In this document: in pieces, positions 1 through 13,254 of the stretch | How positions within the stretch are numbered: position 1 is the stretch's first letter | How the letters are laid out: each line of letters opens with the position of its first letter | Source: Diabrotica undecimpunctata | Taxonomy: Eukaryota > Arthropoda > Insecta > Coleoptera > Chrysomelidae | Assembly: GCF_040954645.1 (NCBI RefSeq) | Contig: NC_092806.1 | Coordinates: forward strand, 161,754,328-161,818,327 | Direction of reading: 5' to 3' | Length of the DNA: 64,000 nt | The notes under the pieces: generated by a model | The model's input: the letters and a program-made list of their open reading frames with translations, nothing else | Told to the model about the DNA's origin: nothing | Database searches by the model: none | Position numbers and translations under genes: made by a program

Positions 1-480
1 CTATCTCTCATTATGTGCCGTATATTTTCTTCCCAGGCAACTGAAGGCCTTACCCTTCTTCTTTTTTTTGTGGTATGTAATTTAAAGCTTTCTTTGGCCA
101 TCTATCTTCATTCATTTGCTTCACGTGACAATACCACACTCGTTTCAATTCTGTCTACACTGGAATATACAGTATTTGTCCTCCGTCTAATATCTTCATT
201 CCTAATATTGTTTTTTTTTGTTGCACCACACCGCTCTCTTTGTTACATGCTCTCCTTAGAAAATTCATTTCTACTACTTCTATTCTTTTTCTATCTTTTT
301 TCGTGGTCTGCCAAACTTCTGCCCCATAAGTCATAATAGGCTCTACCAAGGTTCGATAGATTGTCAATTTCGTTTCTTATCTAATATCTTTAGGCCATAG
401 TAGAGAGTTTAGAATGTGTACCGCTTTTTTTTCCTGCTGCGTTCTGTTTTCGATGTCTATTTTGGTAGTGCCTTCTTTTT
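1..480 (-). mobile_element. RTE-type LINE family A, 3' fragment (RT C-terminal region)
   Basis: The minus strand encodes a broken C-terminal part of a non-LTR reverse transcriptase. The thumb motif EPIMTYGAEVW lies near 310-335, followed by a basic region that is out of frame. The first 480 bases match 62228-62700 almost base for base, in the same orientation, so this is a second copy of the element at the far right of the window. Its 3' tail lies outside the window. The match stops near 480 inside the thumb region, so this copy is 5' truncated. Several frame breaks make it inactive. The assignment to the RTE clade rests on its resemblance to the BovB C-terminus. Confidence 0.8.
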
Positions 481-538
481 AAGGCACTACTTTTGAATTT
501 TTTCTTCAAAATTAAAATCTGCTGATTACCATGAAAAC

Positions 539-984
539 ATGAATGCAGATATGTTTGTTAAATGGCTTGAGGAGAAACTGTTACCTAGTCTGAGTGAACC
601 ATCAGTTATAGTTTTAGATAACGCACCTTACCATTCGGAGATTTTGGAGCAACAACCAAAACAGTCGTGGAACGTACCGAGCATAAAAAATTGTTTAGTT
701 AAAAATAATATCAATTTTCCGGAATACGCCTTCAAATCAGTTACTGGAAATTTCGAAACGTAATGAAAAACCAACATTTTACATAGTTGACTAAATTGTA
801 TCAAGTTATGGACATCAAGTACTACTACAATTTAATCCCATCGAACACATCTGGGGTATATGTAAAACATGATGATCACGTTGGATGCAGTGGATACAGT
901 GACGATGCTGTTAGGGTAATGTGGCAAGAAGCTCTTAAAACTGCAACTCCAGAGTACACTAGTATAATGTTATTTACAAAATAA
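539..984 (+). pseudogene. Tc1/mariner-superfamily DDE transposase, C-terminal relic
   Basis: An open stretch of 74 codons (539-763) holds VLDNAPYHS, which carries the second catalytic Asp of a DDE transposase. After a stop and a frame change, the +1 frame at 809-868 reads HQVLLQFNPIEHIWG, the motif carrying the third acidic residue. The usual proline-rich stretch just before this motif is shortened. The N-terminal half, including the helix-turn-helix DNA-binding region and the first Asp, is absent. No terminal inverted repeats were found. A dead fragment of a cut-and-paste element. Confidence 0.75.
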
Positions 985-2652
985 TTGTACAACAGGTGAA
1001 CCATTATATTTATACATTCATTATTAACCAAATAAACAATAATATTTCAAATTCCATTTGAATTTTTGCTCCTCATGTTATACAAATTAACTCTAATGGA
1101 TAATACAGGCAAAAACATTCTAAACAAAGGAGTAATTAAAAAGATTATGGAGAACTCCAGTGCAGTTTATCGTACTTTACTAGAACGAAAGGTGTTCTGC
1201 GAATTCCATTAATCGTTTAGAGGTATAAATTGGTTGAATGTACTGTATATACCCTGTATAATAGGTAGTCAGTCATATCTTTCCATTAGTTCTGAGGATT
1301 CGCTGGACTTTTCGGTAACACATTTTTGTGTGCACTCCCTGTTATAGTTAATTGGATTTGCTCAACTATTATCCCAATATTTTGTGAGAGTCGGTAAAAT
1401 AAAATAGTGTAAAAACGTGCAAAACGTTGCCTTACGAACAATGCATAACAATGGAAATGATCTTATCGATTATAAATGCACATTAGATCTCTTGCTTTAA
1501 GGGAACTACGTTAGTGAACTTCCTCAACTTCGACCATATACTAATTCCCTGAAATATCCCTGGAGGGTTCCACGTTCTATCAGTTATAGTCCAAGGTGTT
1601 GCTATGTTGCTGCTGCATTCAATAATTAACCCTTGGCTTTAGTTAAAAACATTTTCACATCGATATGTAATTAAATATCTGCGTTGTAGTCTTTTATTTG
1701 TTTTACCAAAATCCACCAAATGAAAATTTCCACCCAAATAGATACTCATATCGATAAGCCTTTTTGTGTACCGTTAATTCTCCCACAACGGTATGTATTA
1801 TGAGTTTTGGGCATTAGCCGCCGACGAAAGGATCTCTATTATGGCATTGTTTGTGAAAAACACAGAAAATTATGTACCCGGCTGAGTGCATCGTGTTTGT
1901 TGACTTTAAGCCTTTTGTTGCGATTTTGTTTTTATTTGATTTTTGGCAAACATGTTCTGACTTCGGAAATAATAATGCTACGCAAACATCCCGTATTTAA
2001 AACTACAGCTATCGTTTAAACCACTTACGCGAAGTTTGCATTTGGGAACTACACAATGCAGTATGCTTGAAAATTTTATTTTACGACAAAACTTTTATAG
2101 TTTTCCCTCTTTTTCCACAATATTGTTCAATGAATTCTCAATTTTGTTAGCGGTAGTTACCTGTTGACTGTAAATTTCAATTTAACAAAAATACAAGGTT
2201 TTAACTCTTCTTCTTCTTCTTCATTCCTGGCATCACATTTCATCTTTTCAATACTGTTTATACTACATTTCTTCTTTTTCGGTTTGTAATTTAAGGCAAT
2301 GTCGTAAAGTATGTAAATTTTAGGCAATAAATTATGAGAAATAATAATTGAATTTTAACGACAACTTGTTGTCAGTTTGTGATACTTTATCAACTTACCA
2401 GATCCATGTCTCTCACTCACAATAAACAACAATATCTAGGTTATATTTTTGATTTCGCGATAACCTACAATATAATAACAGACTACAATAAACACAATTT
2501 ATCTTCCAGATAACTTCTTATTCGGTATTTTAATCGGCTAATAAATATTTTATATTTTATCTGTCAAAGTTTATTCATATCAGTCGGTAATTCAAATTTA
2601 TTTCCTAGGTGGCGCTAGCTATTTAAATCTAAACTAACGTGAAGCTTTAAAT
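985..2652. other. AT-rich stretch without recognisable gene
   Basis: No coding similarity recognised on either strand. A 70-codon frame at 1807-2019 has no recognisable motif and is probably chance. Confidence 0.6.
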
Positions 2653-3962
2653 TATTTTCTTCTTCTTTCTTCTTGTATGTAGGCTTTAAAGCCTGTTTCT
2701 TCTTCGATATTAGCCTCCTAAATTGTTTAAATTATCGCACAATTTTTTCTTGGTCTGCCAATACTTTTCCGTCCATTTGGTGACTTATCTCGTCCTATTC
2801 TCTGCCATTCTGCTAATGTGTTCATTCCACTCCTGTTTTCGTTTTGTTACCCATCTATTTTGTCTTCTATATTGCATGCTCTTCTTATGTTCTCGATTCT
2901 CTCTATCCAATAGACTTTTTCCAGATATTCGTCGAAGTATTTTTATCTCTGTTGTTGCTAGTAGTCTCGTTTTAGATGTGTCAGGTCTTGTCTCCGCCGT
3001 GTATGTTAATATAGGTCTAATTGCTGCTTTATAGATTCTTGTTTTTGTGTCTTGTCTTAGGCATTTGTTCTTCCGGATTGTGTCATTAAGAGATCCCGCC
3101 ACTTTACTTGCTTTTAAGCTTTGTTGTCGAACTTCTTTTTTAACATCTCCTTAACTAGTTATCTCTATTCCCAGATATCTGAACCTTGCTTCCTGCTTTA
3201 TTGTATGCTATTGTATTTCTTCAATTCTGCCATTTCTTTCCATTAGTTTCTTATGAATCTCCATATTTGTTTTTGTGTACCGTAGAAGTAGCTTTCCATC
3301 CTTTTTGTAAACTGTTCCCAGTGTTCATTTTTTGCTCTTCTTACCAACTGCTTTGTTTCATTTAGTATTCTTCTATAGGTGTCTTGGGATTGTGGAGTAT
3401 TTGATGTTTTGTACTTCGTGTAGGCTTCTCATTTCTCTTTAGATTTCTCTTTTATTTTTTTTTAACCTTGGTGTATTGTTGTTGTTTCTTTTGTTCAGTA
3501 TGACTTTGCGTTTTCTAAAACTTCTGTTGCTGCTTCTTCAATGTTGTATTTAATTTTCTCACAGCTCGCGTTTATATCTTCGATGTCGTCTAATTATTTC
3601 AGCTGTATCTTCTGTGCTAGCCTCCTTTGGTACATTTCTCTTATAGAGTCGTGTCATAGTGATTCTACATTGAATTGTTCCTCGGTGATTTCCTGTACAA
3701 AATGTTTTGGTGTTATTTTCATTCCTATTTTTGCTAGTACTAGTTTTTGTTCACTTCCTGGGTCTGCTGAGTTTAAAGTTTGGATATCTAGAATCTGCTT
3801 TGAAAAGATTTTTCTATTAGTGACTATAAAATTAATCATAAATTTGTGCCCCCTGGAGTTTTCAAATAGATATTTATACTGGGGCTTCTTATGATCGAAA
3901 AACCATGAGTTTTCCATTTGCTTTGACATGGTTTTCATTAAATCTTCATCTTCAATCTTCAA
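2653..3962 (-). mobile_element. RTE-type LINE family B, copy 1, internally deleted
   Basis: Reading the minus strand from 3962, the copy opens with the end of an APE-type endonuclease. The expected SDHxLV motif is degraded to GSEQKLVL, so two key residues are gone. A linker follows (WxFIxNQRKEMAELKEY, near 3210-3260). The sequence then jumps near 3203 straight to the thumb and C-terminal region (frame 3102-2785, with KAAIRPILTYTAETRPDTSK). The whole RT palm with its YADD box is missing. The 3' end is a GAA-rich tail at 2653-2680, like family B copies at 17905 and 27640. Non-functional. Confidence 0.8.
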
Positions 3963-3976
3963 TCTTCAATCTTCAT
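3941..3976. repeat. short tandem repeat, 7-bp unit ATCTTCA
   Basis: About five head-to-tail copies of ATCTTCA with one slightly shortened copy, at the 5' limit of the family B LINE copy. It could come from replication slippage or from filler DNA at the LINE 5' junction. Confidence 0.7.
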
Positions 3977-4891
3977 TAAATTTTCATTAAACAAAATATG
4001 ATTGAAATATAAAATGGTGGTAGTTCAGATTTCTTTCCTGGATGGCGTCGTTAGTTTACTGGACAAACGGTGTGACTTGTCATCATAGCCTTTTATATAG
4101 ATAGATATTGGATTATACAACGATACATGCGGGTACAAGACCAACCAAATCATTAATGGATTGTGTTGCTTATTCAACTTTTATCGTCCAAATAAGATTT
4201 TCTGTTTATGTTTAAGAATAGTTGTTGTTACAGCTTTTATTCTCCTTAGCCGCTAAAAACTAAACAATAACACGCCAGTTCTTTCTGAACAGATTCGATA
4301 TTTTAATAAAAATTTTTGGATGGTAACAAAGTGTAAATATTTTGATACATGATCGATCACTGCTCCAACCAACAAAATCCTCCATTAAATTCCATCGTCG
4401 CGAATTCTTCCAGCTCTTATGTTTTCGTTGTCTAATTTTCGACTCCAGTGTAATATTTATCTTAAAATATTCAACCGAAATTTTCGATTACTCATAATTA
4501 GATTCCTGCTTAAACATATTTTCGTTCATCAATCAACTTATAACGTTGTTCTTATATTGCTCAAATCCAATTGCGCATCAATCAAGATTTGACGTTTTCC
4601 AATATTAAGAACTAGCTTTAAAAATTTCCTTCGGGAGCAGATACACTTCGGGCTGGAACGCAAAAAGCGTGTTGCGAAAATTAAAGCTCTTGTGAAATTC
4701 GGGGGAGGCTGCAGGTATTCCCTTTGTGGAGGCAGCTGCTTTTAAGTTTATTAGTCGCGTTTAAGGGCTCGGTTTTATTTGGTAGAGGGAATTAATTGGG
4801 TAAAAGAGTAGTAATTTACATTTAATAAGTTTTAGAACTCAAGAAAGTGTGTTATTAGATTGAAATACTTTGTAATTATGATAATAAGATG

Positions 4892-4950
<59 letters not shown>

Positions 4951-7495
4951 GAAGGTGTATTTATTGGTCCATCTGTGGTCCATTGTGAATGACATCTGAC
5001 GTTTACCAAACGTCATTATGTATTTTTAGAATAAATCTTCTTACATAAAATAGTAGAAGCAACGGATTTATTTTCCATACAGTCACCATATACTCTTATA
5101 CAAAATGTTTTATACGACTTTATCTTTATAGTTGTAGTTCATTTCTCCACTCAATTTTTTCTGCATTTTCTTCGTATTTAAGGCTAGGACGACAACAAAA
5201 TAATATTTTTTAGTCTGTATGAAGATAATGGAACAATCTCAAGTAAACAAAAAAATCAAGTAAACGATTAAAAAATACAGCTCGGACATGACAAAGTCAC
5301 TGAAGAAATTTTGAAATTCATTTTCCATTTCCTTATCTATAACGTATTGTTATGCAATTCACTCTCTGTACGAAACTTGTAATTTTTTATTGAAACGAAT
5401 ATACAAAAAATATTTATAGTCCAGTCGCCAGAGAGTTGACCTCTAAAAATCATACGAACAAGCTGAATTTTGCAGAGAATATTATAATTGGGACCTTAAA
5501 AAGATGCAAAAAAGGTTTACCACTTTTACACCCGGACTTTTCCCTAAAACCTCCTTCGTAGGGGGTAAAAACGCAAAAAAATAGGAAGTATCTGAGAAAA
5601 GTAAGAGATCTTAGATTATGTAGGTAGAAAAGTGACGTAACTTAAAAATAGTTAGTGAATAATACCAAGATGTGCATGTACTACCTTTAAAGTAGATATT
5701 TAATGTCCTAAAAGCTGTTTTCGAAAATGTCTTCGTTCCAGAATACATTCAGAAACCCCTCTAGAACTATTTTAATAAAAGGAAATACGCGCGAGCCAAA
5801 TTCACTTTACTCGTAATTTAAAAAGGGTTATGAAAATTGATATGATATAGAAAGGGTCGCATATTAGAATCTATATTGAGTAGGTGGGTTTTCATGTTAC
5901 AGCTTCAAGTATGGATAAAATATATTTAGTCCCGTACTCGATGACAAAATAAATTTCCTACTTGTACCGATACGCTAAAGAATGTTTTCCGAGAGCGGCA
6001 GGTAGCTGGAAAATATCGAGCATACATGAACAGACAATTTTCTAGGAAACGCAAGGGCGTGCATTGATTTTTCTATGTTTGGACCGGCAGTTTATTTTTA
6101 ATTTTACTAATGTAACATAAAAGTATATACGATAGACTTTTATTCTAACAGACATTTTAATTCGATATCACATTATTATATTTATTATTATAACTAGACT
6201 TGGGCAATATGTTGCCTATTTTTTGTATATTTTCTGCAAATATCTGAGGATATTGCTATTTATACAAAAAAATTGCATAAAATGCATAAATGTCAATTGT
6301 CTTAAATATTACCGATAGTACCTATAGATACTACCTAATATTCTTGGTATTGTTATAGCAGGTAACCGATTATAATCCCGTAATAAAAGGTGTTTCAAAA
6401 GTTTATTGTGTGTGGTATGAATAGAATTGAAAACTTAAGCATCGTCAGTCGAGCTTGTTTAATTTATTAATAATTTTTATTTTAAGGTTGATCTGCACCC
6501 CCCAAAAGACAAACCCCAAATTCAAAAAATTTGAAAAAATTTGAGAAGGTATATGTGATGACTAGAAGTATTTTGACAACTTTTAAATAAACTTCATGTT
6601 TTCGTTTTTGAAAAAACTCAAAAAAACTACTTTTTTCCAAGTATAAAGCGGGAAAACCAAACATAGGATTTTGTTAATTTTTTTACAGCATCAAGATATG
6701 ATTATAAGAAATACTTATGAATTTTTTGAAAATTTTTGAATTTACAGTTTTGTCCCAATAGGAAAAAATAATATGTTTCGGCTTATAATAAAGTTATCGG
6801 TAAGAAACCGAAGATTTTTTAATAACAACATATATAAAACTGTAAAAGTGGATAATATTTGCAACAAAAATTTAAATATTTTTTCCTAAACATATGAAAA
6901 ATCTCGTTAAACAAGAATTATGTCTTGAACTGCCGCCTTTAAATTGTAATGTAGGGAGATGGCTCCATCTGAAGCAATGGTAGTATTTATCATCGATAGA
7001 TAGCATTACGTTCGGCTTCGAAACGCTTTAAGCGAAACGTCACACTAACAGGGTTGCCATATCAATTACTTTGTACAACACTTTGGCAGATAACAACAAA
7101 ATTTAATAGGAATGTTATCGGTTTGAACTTTGAACCGGTCATGCTGAAACTTACAGAGTTACAGAATAGTAGATATTGCAACTTTTATTTTGAGAGTATT
7201 ATATCATAAAATTTACACTCTATAAGTAATATATCTACAAAAAAACCTATTTAGTTTTAAAAACCTATTTAGGCGTTTTTAGTTGTCGCAAATAACGACT
7301 GTCGCTACTTGGATAACCTTACAAAAAGTTATCTATGGATATGGACAAAGTTTATTGTTCAGTTTATGGTAAAATTGTAAGTACTTAATATTTATTACTT
7401 TTCTATATTTGATATGGTATTTAAAATATTTTAATGATTGCATAAATTATCGTTAATAAAATAATAATTAGAAAAGGCAAAAATGGTGTTTTTTC
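3977..7495. other. gene-free AT-rich stretch with a (TA)n microsatellite
   Basis: A perfect (TA)n run of roughly 26 units lies at 4895-4947. Nothing else coding was recognised. The 60-codon minus frame at 6482-6664 is low-complexity Phe/Lys-rich sequence and is rejected. GC-richer blocks at 4640-4790 and 5520-5590 could be old repeats, but I could not place them in a family. Confidence 0.6.
4895..4947. repeat. (TA)n microsatellite
   Basis: Uninterrupted TA dinucleotide run. Family A LINEs in this window end in (TA)n, but no LINE sequence adjoins this run, so its origin is open. Confidence 0.95.
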
Positions 7496-7499
7496 TATT

Positions 7500-8539
7500 T
7501 TTTTAGATCAATGTGTAGTACATGAGAATTTCCAATGGCCATCATCAGAAAGCGAAAAAATACTTTCTTTCACCATTTGGTAGAGTTCATATTAAAGTCA
7601 TACAAGCCCAACTTATGACCTGTTAGGTCCACGCCGCCCATTTTCTTATTGTAGATGGCGCCGTGGTTATTTACTCTGAATTCTGAGTCACCACGATTCA
7701 ACTTCCCAATAAATTTAAGTACATTTACTCTTGTTGCATTTATTGTTCCTATAGGATAAAATAGAGTATCAAGTAGTCTAATAGATGAGAAAATTTTGTC
7801 AAAACACAATAATACATCAACTCCCCTTATAGTACTAACTAATTTGGTCACTACTCTTTCTTCCAATAATAAACTAGTATCATTTCCTGTTTCCTTTCCC
7901 AGGTATATATTAAAATCGTACACATATCCTGTTGCAGAGTCGCTTCGTACCCATATCTTTATTCCCCATTTGATGGGTTTCATGGGTAGGAACTGTATTA
8001 GGAAAGACCTTACTTTAAATTTCGCCATTGACTAATCAATGTTTTGAAAAGCCGGCCTCTATTCGATATGTTGGAAATGTTAGTTTTAGACAATTAGCGA
8101 CATCCTCGATGTAATATGATTTTCTCGCATTTTCAGGCTTTATAATATCAGCGAAATACATTTAGGCAAGGATCAGTTCACAGCGGTCTGTAAAATATTT
8201 CTTTTTAGGTCATGGTATGAGGAACGGTACAATCGTGTTTTTTATCATGGAACCGAAAAATGTTCCATCGTTATTCCATCCAAATACCTGGTTGATACTG
8301 CTTTCTTCTTCACTTTCGTCACTTATTATCTGATTCTCTTCATACATGCTATTGCGTTCGGAACCTGAATCTATTTCGTGACGCTCTCGTTCTACTTCTC
8401 CTTCACATCCTGATTGATTAGAGTCTTCATCATCGGAGCCACTAGTCTCAAAAGGATCGACTTCTGATTCTGTATTGTTCGCAAAAATGGCTGCTGCCTC
8501 CTCCTCTAGCTCTTTCTGCGTCAATATCTTTCTACTCAT
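7500..8539 (-). pseudogene. piggyBac-type transposase, broken
   Basis: The N-terminal frame (8539-8210, 109 codons) is rich in Asp, Glu and Ser, as usual before the piggyBac catalytic domain. A degraded stretch (8200-8041) links it to a 152-codon frame (8028-7570). That frame holds IKIWVRSDSATGYVYDF (first Asp, residue 30), CFDKIFSS (second Asp, residue 77) and KKMGGVDLTG (third Asp, residue 134). Where the family usually shows GVDxxD, the last Asp is Gly here. An in-frame TGA at about 7567 is followed by KKVFFRFLMMAIGNSHVLH, the typical next helix, so this stop is a late lesion. The C-terminal Cys-rich domain is missing. Confidence 0.85.
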
Positions 8540-8562
8540 CTAGAACTGTTGGGACACATATA

Positions 8563-9843
8563 TCATCATCATTTTGGCTTTACAACCCTGTGTGGGTCCT
8601 AGCCTCCCCAAGAATTTTTCTCCAGTCGTCCCTATCCATCGCCTTCCTCCGCCAAGCACGTATTTCCATATTTCTCATATCTTGGTCTATGTTATCTAGG
8701 AATCTTGTTCTGGGTCTTCCTCTTCTTCTTTGACCAATAGGTCTATCAAGGAGCGTTTTTCTAGCTGGGTCGGTTTGCTCCATCCGCATTACATGGCCTA
8801 CCCACCTCAGACGTCCTATCTTTATGTGTTTTACGATATCTGGTTCCTGGTATATCCTATAGAGTTCGAAGTTGTATCGTCTTCTCCAGACACCATTTTC
8901 ATTTACCGCTCCATAGATGCGTCTTAGTATTTTTCTTTCGAAACATCCTAACATGTTTTCATTGTTTTTTGTTAAAGTCCAGGTTTCTGAACCATATGTT
9001 AGGACTGGGCGTATTATTGTTTTGTAGAGTTTTACTTTTCTATTTCTTGATATAACTGTAGATTTAAAAAGGAGATTAAGCCCAAAGTAGCATCTATTAG
9101 CCGTGCAAATTCTGCGGTTCATCTCTGCGGTAGTGTCATTTTCAGTATTGACGAGCGTTCCCAAGTATACAAATTCGTTAACTGCTTCGATGACGTCATT
9201 TTCTATAACAAGTGGCCGTAGTGTTTGTGGTTGCGTACCTATTTTCATGTATTTTGTTTTGTTGGTGTTTATTATTAAACCCATTTTTGTAGCCGCTTCC
9301 TTTAATGCTACGTACGCCTCTCGTGCTGCGTTTTCCGTTCTCCCAACAATATTGATATCATCAGCATATGCTAAGATTTGCACAGATTTGTTATATATTG
9401 AACCGGTAGTTGTGATTTGTGACGTAAGTATTACTTTTTCCAGAGCTAGATTGAATAGTATACAGGAGAGTGGGTCTCCCTGACGTAGCCCGTTATTTGT
9501 TTTAAAAGGTTCAGAGAGTTCCCCCCGGATTCGTACTTTGCATTCAACTTTTTCAAGGGTTAGTTTGGTTAAACTTACCAACTGATTTGGTACTCCTAGG
9601 TCTATCATTGCTCTAAACAATTCTCTTCTATTTACAGAGTCGTAGGCTGCCTTGTAGTCTATAAATATGTGGTGCGTGTCTACACCGTATTCCAGTGTTT
9701 TCTCTAGAATTTGTCTTAGGGTTGAAATCTGATGAATTGTTGATTTACCACCTCTGAAACCAGCCTGGTATTGTCTTATTATTCGCTCTGCATATGGTGC
9801 CATACGATGGCATAGTATATTGGAGAATATTTTATATTTATGG
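8563..9843 (-). mobile_element. RTE-type LINE family C, 5'-truncated, with 13-bp TSD
   Basis: A 1.28-kb minus-strand LINE copy flanked by the direct repeat TGGGACACATATA (8550-8562 and 9844-9856). It starts within the RT fingers and ends in a short (ATG)n tail at 8563-8571. Removing it rejoins the piggyBac 5' region. The body carries no stop or frameshift that I can see, which suggests a fairly recent insertion. Confidence 0.9.
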
Positions 9844-9896
9844 TGGGACACATATAACCCACCATAAATGTCTGTTGGGACATATTTCACCCACAA
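8580..9896 (-). CDS. reverse transcriptase of RTE-type LINE (partial, open frame)
   Basis: An open frame of 438 codons. The first 18 or so residues come from the flanking piggyBac DNA, because the LINE body begins near 9843. RT blocks in order: QAGFRGGKST (44-53), palm A FIDYKAAYD (78-86), GLRQGDPLS (136-144), catalytic YADD (177-180), then the thumb RPVLTYGSETW, FERKILRRIYG, the GRLRWVGHVMRM box and an Arg-rich GQRRRGRPRTRF stretch. The endonuclease and RT N-terminus are lost to 5' truncation, so this copy cannot move on its own. No promoter is visible. Confidence 0.85.
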   Translation of the reverse strand: MWVKYVPTDIYGGLYVSHHKYKIFSNILCHRMAPYAERIIRQYQAGFRGGKSTIHQISTLRQILEKTLEYGVDTHHIFIDYKAAYDSVNRRELFRAMIDLGVPNQLVSLTKLTLEKVECKVRIRGELSEPFKTNNGLRQGDPLSCILFNLALEKVILTSQITTTGSIYNKSVQILAYADDINIVGRTENAAREAYVALKEAATKMGLIINTNKTKYMKIGTQPQTLRPLVIENDVIEAVNEFVYLGTLVNTENDTTAEMNRRICTANRCYFGLNLLFKSTVISRNRKVKLYKTIIRPVLTYGSETWTLTKNNENMLGCFERKILRRIYGAVNENGVWRRRYNFELYRIYQEPDIVKHIKIGRLRWVGHVMRMEQTDPARKTLLDRPIGQRRRGRPRTRFLDNIDQDMRNMEIRAWRRKAMDRDDWRKILGEARTHTGL

Positions 9897-10185
9897 AACA
9901 AAATACTTCAGATTTATTGAATATATTTACACTTTTTTGTAGGTAGCTCCGTTCACAAAAACAAATTGGCTACAACAGTAACAGCGTACAACTGTCGCTG
10001 TCCTAATCATCAACAAAACTACATAAACACATTCCATAGATCAACATCACGGGAAAATACAGCGCGAAAACAATAAAATTTAAAAAGTCGGTTACAATAG
10101 AAATTCATGTAAAACGGTTCAGATTTAGTCCAACAGACTTGATAGTTTCATGACCGGGATATATACGTCCCGTCGAAAGGGTTAA

Positions 10186-11462
10186 GCGGAAACCTTATTA
10201 CTACCTCTGTTGACTCTGTTGTCTCTGTATCCTTCGCTAATTTTGTAATACAAAATATAATTTTTTTCCTTATCTGTACATAATAATTTACAGTTTACAA
10301 GATCACAATAAATGCTAATGTTATGAAGATATAATCAGGTTATTCTTCTTAAATTATAATAAAAAGTCTTGGATCTTGGTCAAAAGAAGTTTAAAAGTTT
10401 CTTTAGTGAAGATTGCCGTAAAACACGCTGTATATATAAAAAAGTAATTACAAAGCAAAGAAACACCCATTCCTAAATAACTAAGGTTAAAGAGGGTATT
10501 ATCTCCAGCCGAAAGCGATATATCACTTTAGTTTTTTAAGGAAGTACAGAGCCGGGAAGTCTAAAGAGTCCATATATTACCTGTCTCAGCAGCAAGGAAG
10601 GACGTGACTACGAATAATAATTATTCAAGGAAGAAAAGGATTAGAAATTGTTCTAAAACAGTTTCCTAGGGATTTTTTCCGGTGATTTATCGCGAGGAGA
10701 ACTTTTCCGAGAAACAGTAAAAATCAATTTTGTAGCCGGAGGATATTTTCGCTGAAGCTCGACGGAAATGCGTAGGCGAGAGAAGGATGGAGAGCAAATG
10801 GTGGTATTGTGTCTGCCATGCGGATTTTACGTCCCGAATTTATGCCTTTTCAGACAAAAGGATTTTACTACATTATATATGGTGATAAGTTATTTTAATA
10901 CTTCATAAAACTTTACATTTCCTAACACAGTTATGTCATAATTAAAGTGTCATTCTCAGAATGCCAGAGACGCCTTATATTTTATACTAGAAGAAATGCG
11001 GCGTAAACATTTCGTCAACATTAAGGTATGGTAAATAGATCAAAGATCATAATGTACTAATACAGTACGTAAATTGTTTTTTGTTGCTTGAAGTTTCTGT
11101 AGAAATATTTTATAATTCTTTCTGTCTTTTTCAATATCATCTAGCTTCTTATTTAATAACTCAATTTTGTTCTTTCAAATTATTTTGTTTCCCGTTCTTT
11201 TCTATTTTCCTTTGTTTTGTTCTGAGGAGTGGTTGATCCATTCCTGGTGCAATTTTTTGGTGCCCTTAGTGGTGTTTCGCAGTTTTTATTATACTAGTCT
11301 TTATATCTTATTATTTTTTCTTCCCTATTACCTATATTCAACAAAAAAAATGACATATTATGAATATTTAATAATAATACAAAAAGGGGAACTATTTTAT
11401 ACAAACATTCCTACGCTCCCACGATTTATGGAATAAATAATAATAATGAAATATATTAAATC
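10186..11462. other. gene-free stretch
   Basis: No recognisable coding sequence. The 89-codon plus frame at 11167-11436 is hydrophobic and AT-driven with no family motif. Confidence 0.6.
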
Positions 11463-11490
11463 AGCATTTCTTAAACTGTGTTCCGAACCT
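11463..11490 (+). repeat. possible hAT terminal inverted repeat (left)
   Basis: CAGCATTTCTTAAACTGTG resembles the terminal repeat of ZBED5-like hAT elements, which typically begin CAG followed by a TTCTCAAAC or TTCTTAAAC core. It lies upstream of the hAT transposase relic at 12277-13180 in the matching orientation. No partner was found on the right, where other LINE pieces begin. Confidence 0.4.
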
Positions 11491-11696
11491 CAGTATTCCG
11501 TGGTGATAATTCATCGGTTCCGCGAAAGCTACATGCTTTTTTAATAACAATTAAGGAATATAATATAAAAAAGTAATAAAAATTTAACGATACAACTAAA
11601 TTCTACTTACTATTCTGGATATTCTCATTCGGTGCAAATGCGATAGTCTGACGTCGCGAATTGGACAGCGCCATCAGCACAATCATTTTTTTACAT

Positions 11697-12275
11697 CTAT
11701 ACATACATACATACACCTTTTTCGATTGAGAAATATGATGTAGACTCCAGTCCTACTCTCACAGATGCCACTTGATTCATATAAAGATTCTTTATGATTT
11801 TAAGATCATTTTCATCTATCGAACGTTCCTGGGGCAATCTTACTAATTCTGAATGATTAACACAATCGAATGATTTCTGGTAATCTATAAAGCATAGGAA
11901 GACATCTTTGTGCTGATCTCTGCATTTCTGAAGTAATACAGTTAAACTATAAATCAGCACTTCTCTTGTGCCAAATCCTTGTCTGGAACCGAACTTTCAC
12001 ATCTGTTGTATATTCTTGTGTGAATTATCTTTAAGAAGAGTTTTAGGACCTGACTCAATAAGCTGATCATCCGGAATTAGTCGCAACTATTAGCGTTTGG
12101 CTTTTTTGGGATTGGTATACAGGTTGATTGAAGCCAATCCTGTGGTATATGGCCGGACCCATAAATGTCATTAGAAAGATCTACCAAGGCGTCTATATTG
12201 TCTTTACTCAACATTGTTAGAACTTCTATGTATATGTCGTCTGGGCCTGGTGCTTTTCCCTGTTTGCTCTGTTTG
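11697..12275 (-). mobile_element. RTE-type LINE fragment (RT fingers to palm A)
   Basis: Reading from 12270 downwards, the minus strand encodes the PGPDDI block, a basic fingers region and, after frame breaks, an 87-codon frame (11960-11697). That frame carries FIDYQKSFDCVNH, the palm A motif with its catalytic Asp. The palm C region is absent: the copy stops at 11697 beside a short (ATAC)n run. Both ends are cut. It is closest to the families at 51916 and 54398. Confidence 0.75.
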
Positions 12276-12276
12276 A

Positions 12277-13215
<939 letters not shown>

Positions 13216-13254
13216 TAATTTAAAAGTCCTGTGAATATAAATTTAAGTTCTTTT

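Larger units (their letters stand above)
7500..10185 (-). mobile_element. piggyBac-like transposon relic with RTE inserted
   Basis: A minus-strand piggyBac transposase relic occupies 7500-8539. The presumed 5' terminal end is at the right: read on the minus strand, TTAA (10182-10185) is followed by CCCTTTCGACGGG. A TTAA target and a CCCT-type terminus are the piggyBac signature. An imperfect palindrome, GACCGGGATATATACGTCCC (10152-10171) and following bases, lies just inside that end. A younger RTE (8563-9843) splits the region. No matching left terminus was found below 7500, so the 3' end is lost or too degraded to see. Confidence 0.75.

Noticed and set aside
1627..1640. TTAACCCTT as a piggyBac end partnering 10182
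   Set aside because: It is 5.9 kb from the transposase relic with a family B LINE between, and sequence after CCCTT does not match the right end.
3541..3894. 117-codon plus-strand frame
   Set aside because: Antisense of the family B endonuclease and linker region, which carries recognisable motifs on the minus strand.
6482..6664. 60-codon minus-strand frame
   Set aside because: Phe/Lys-rich low-complexity translation of AT-rich DNA with no motif.
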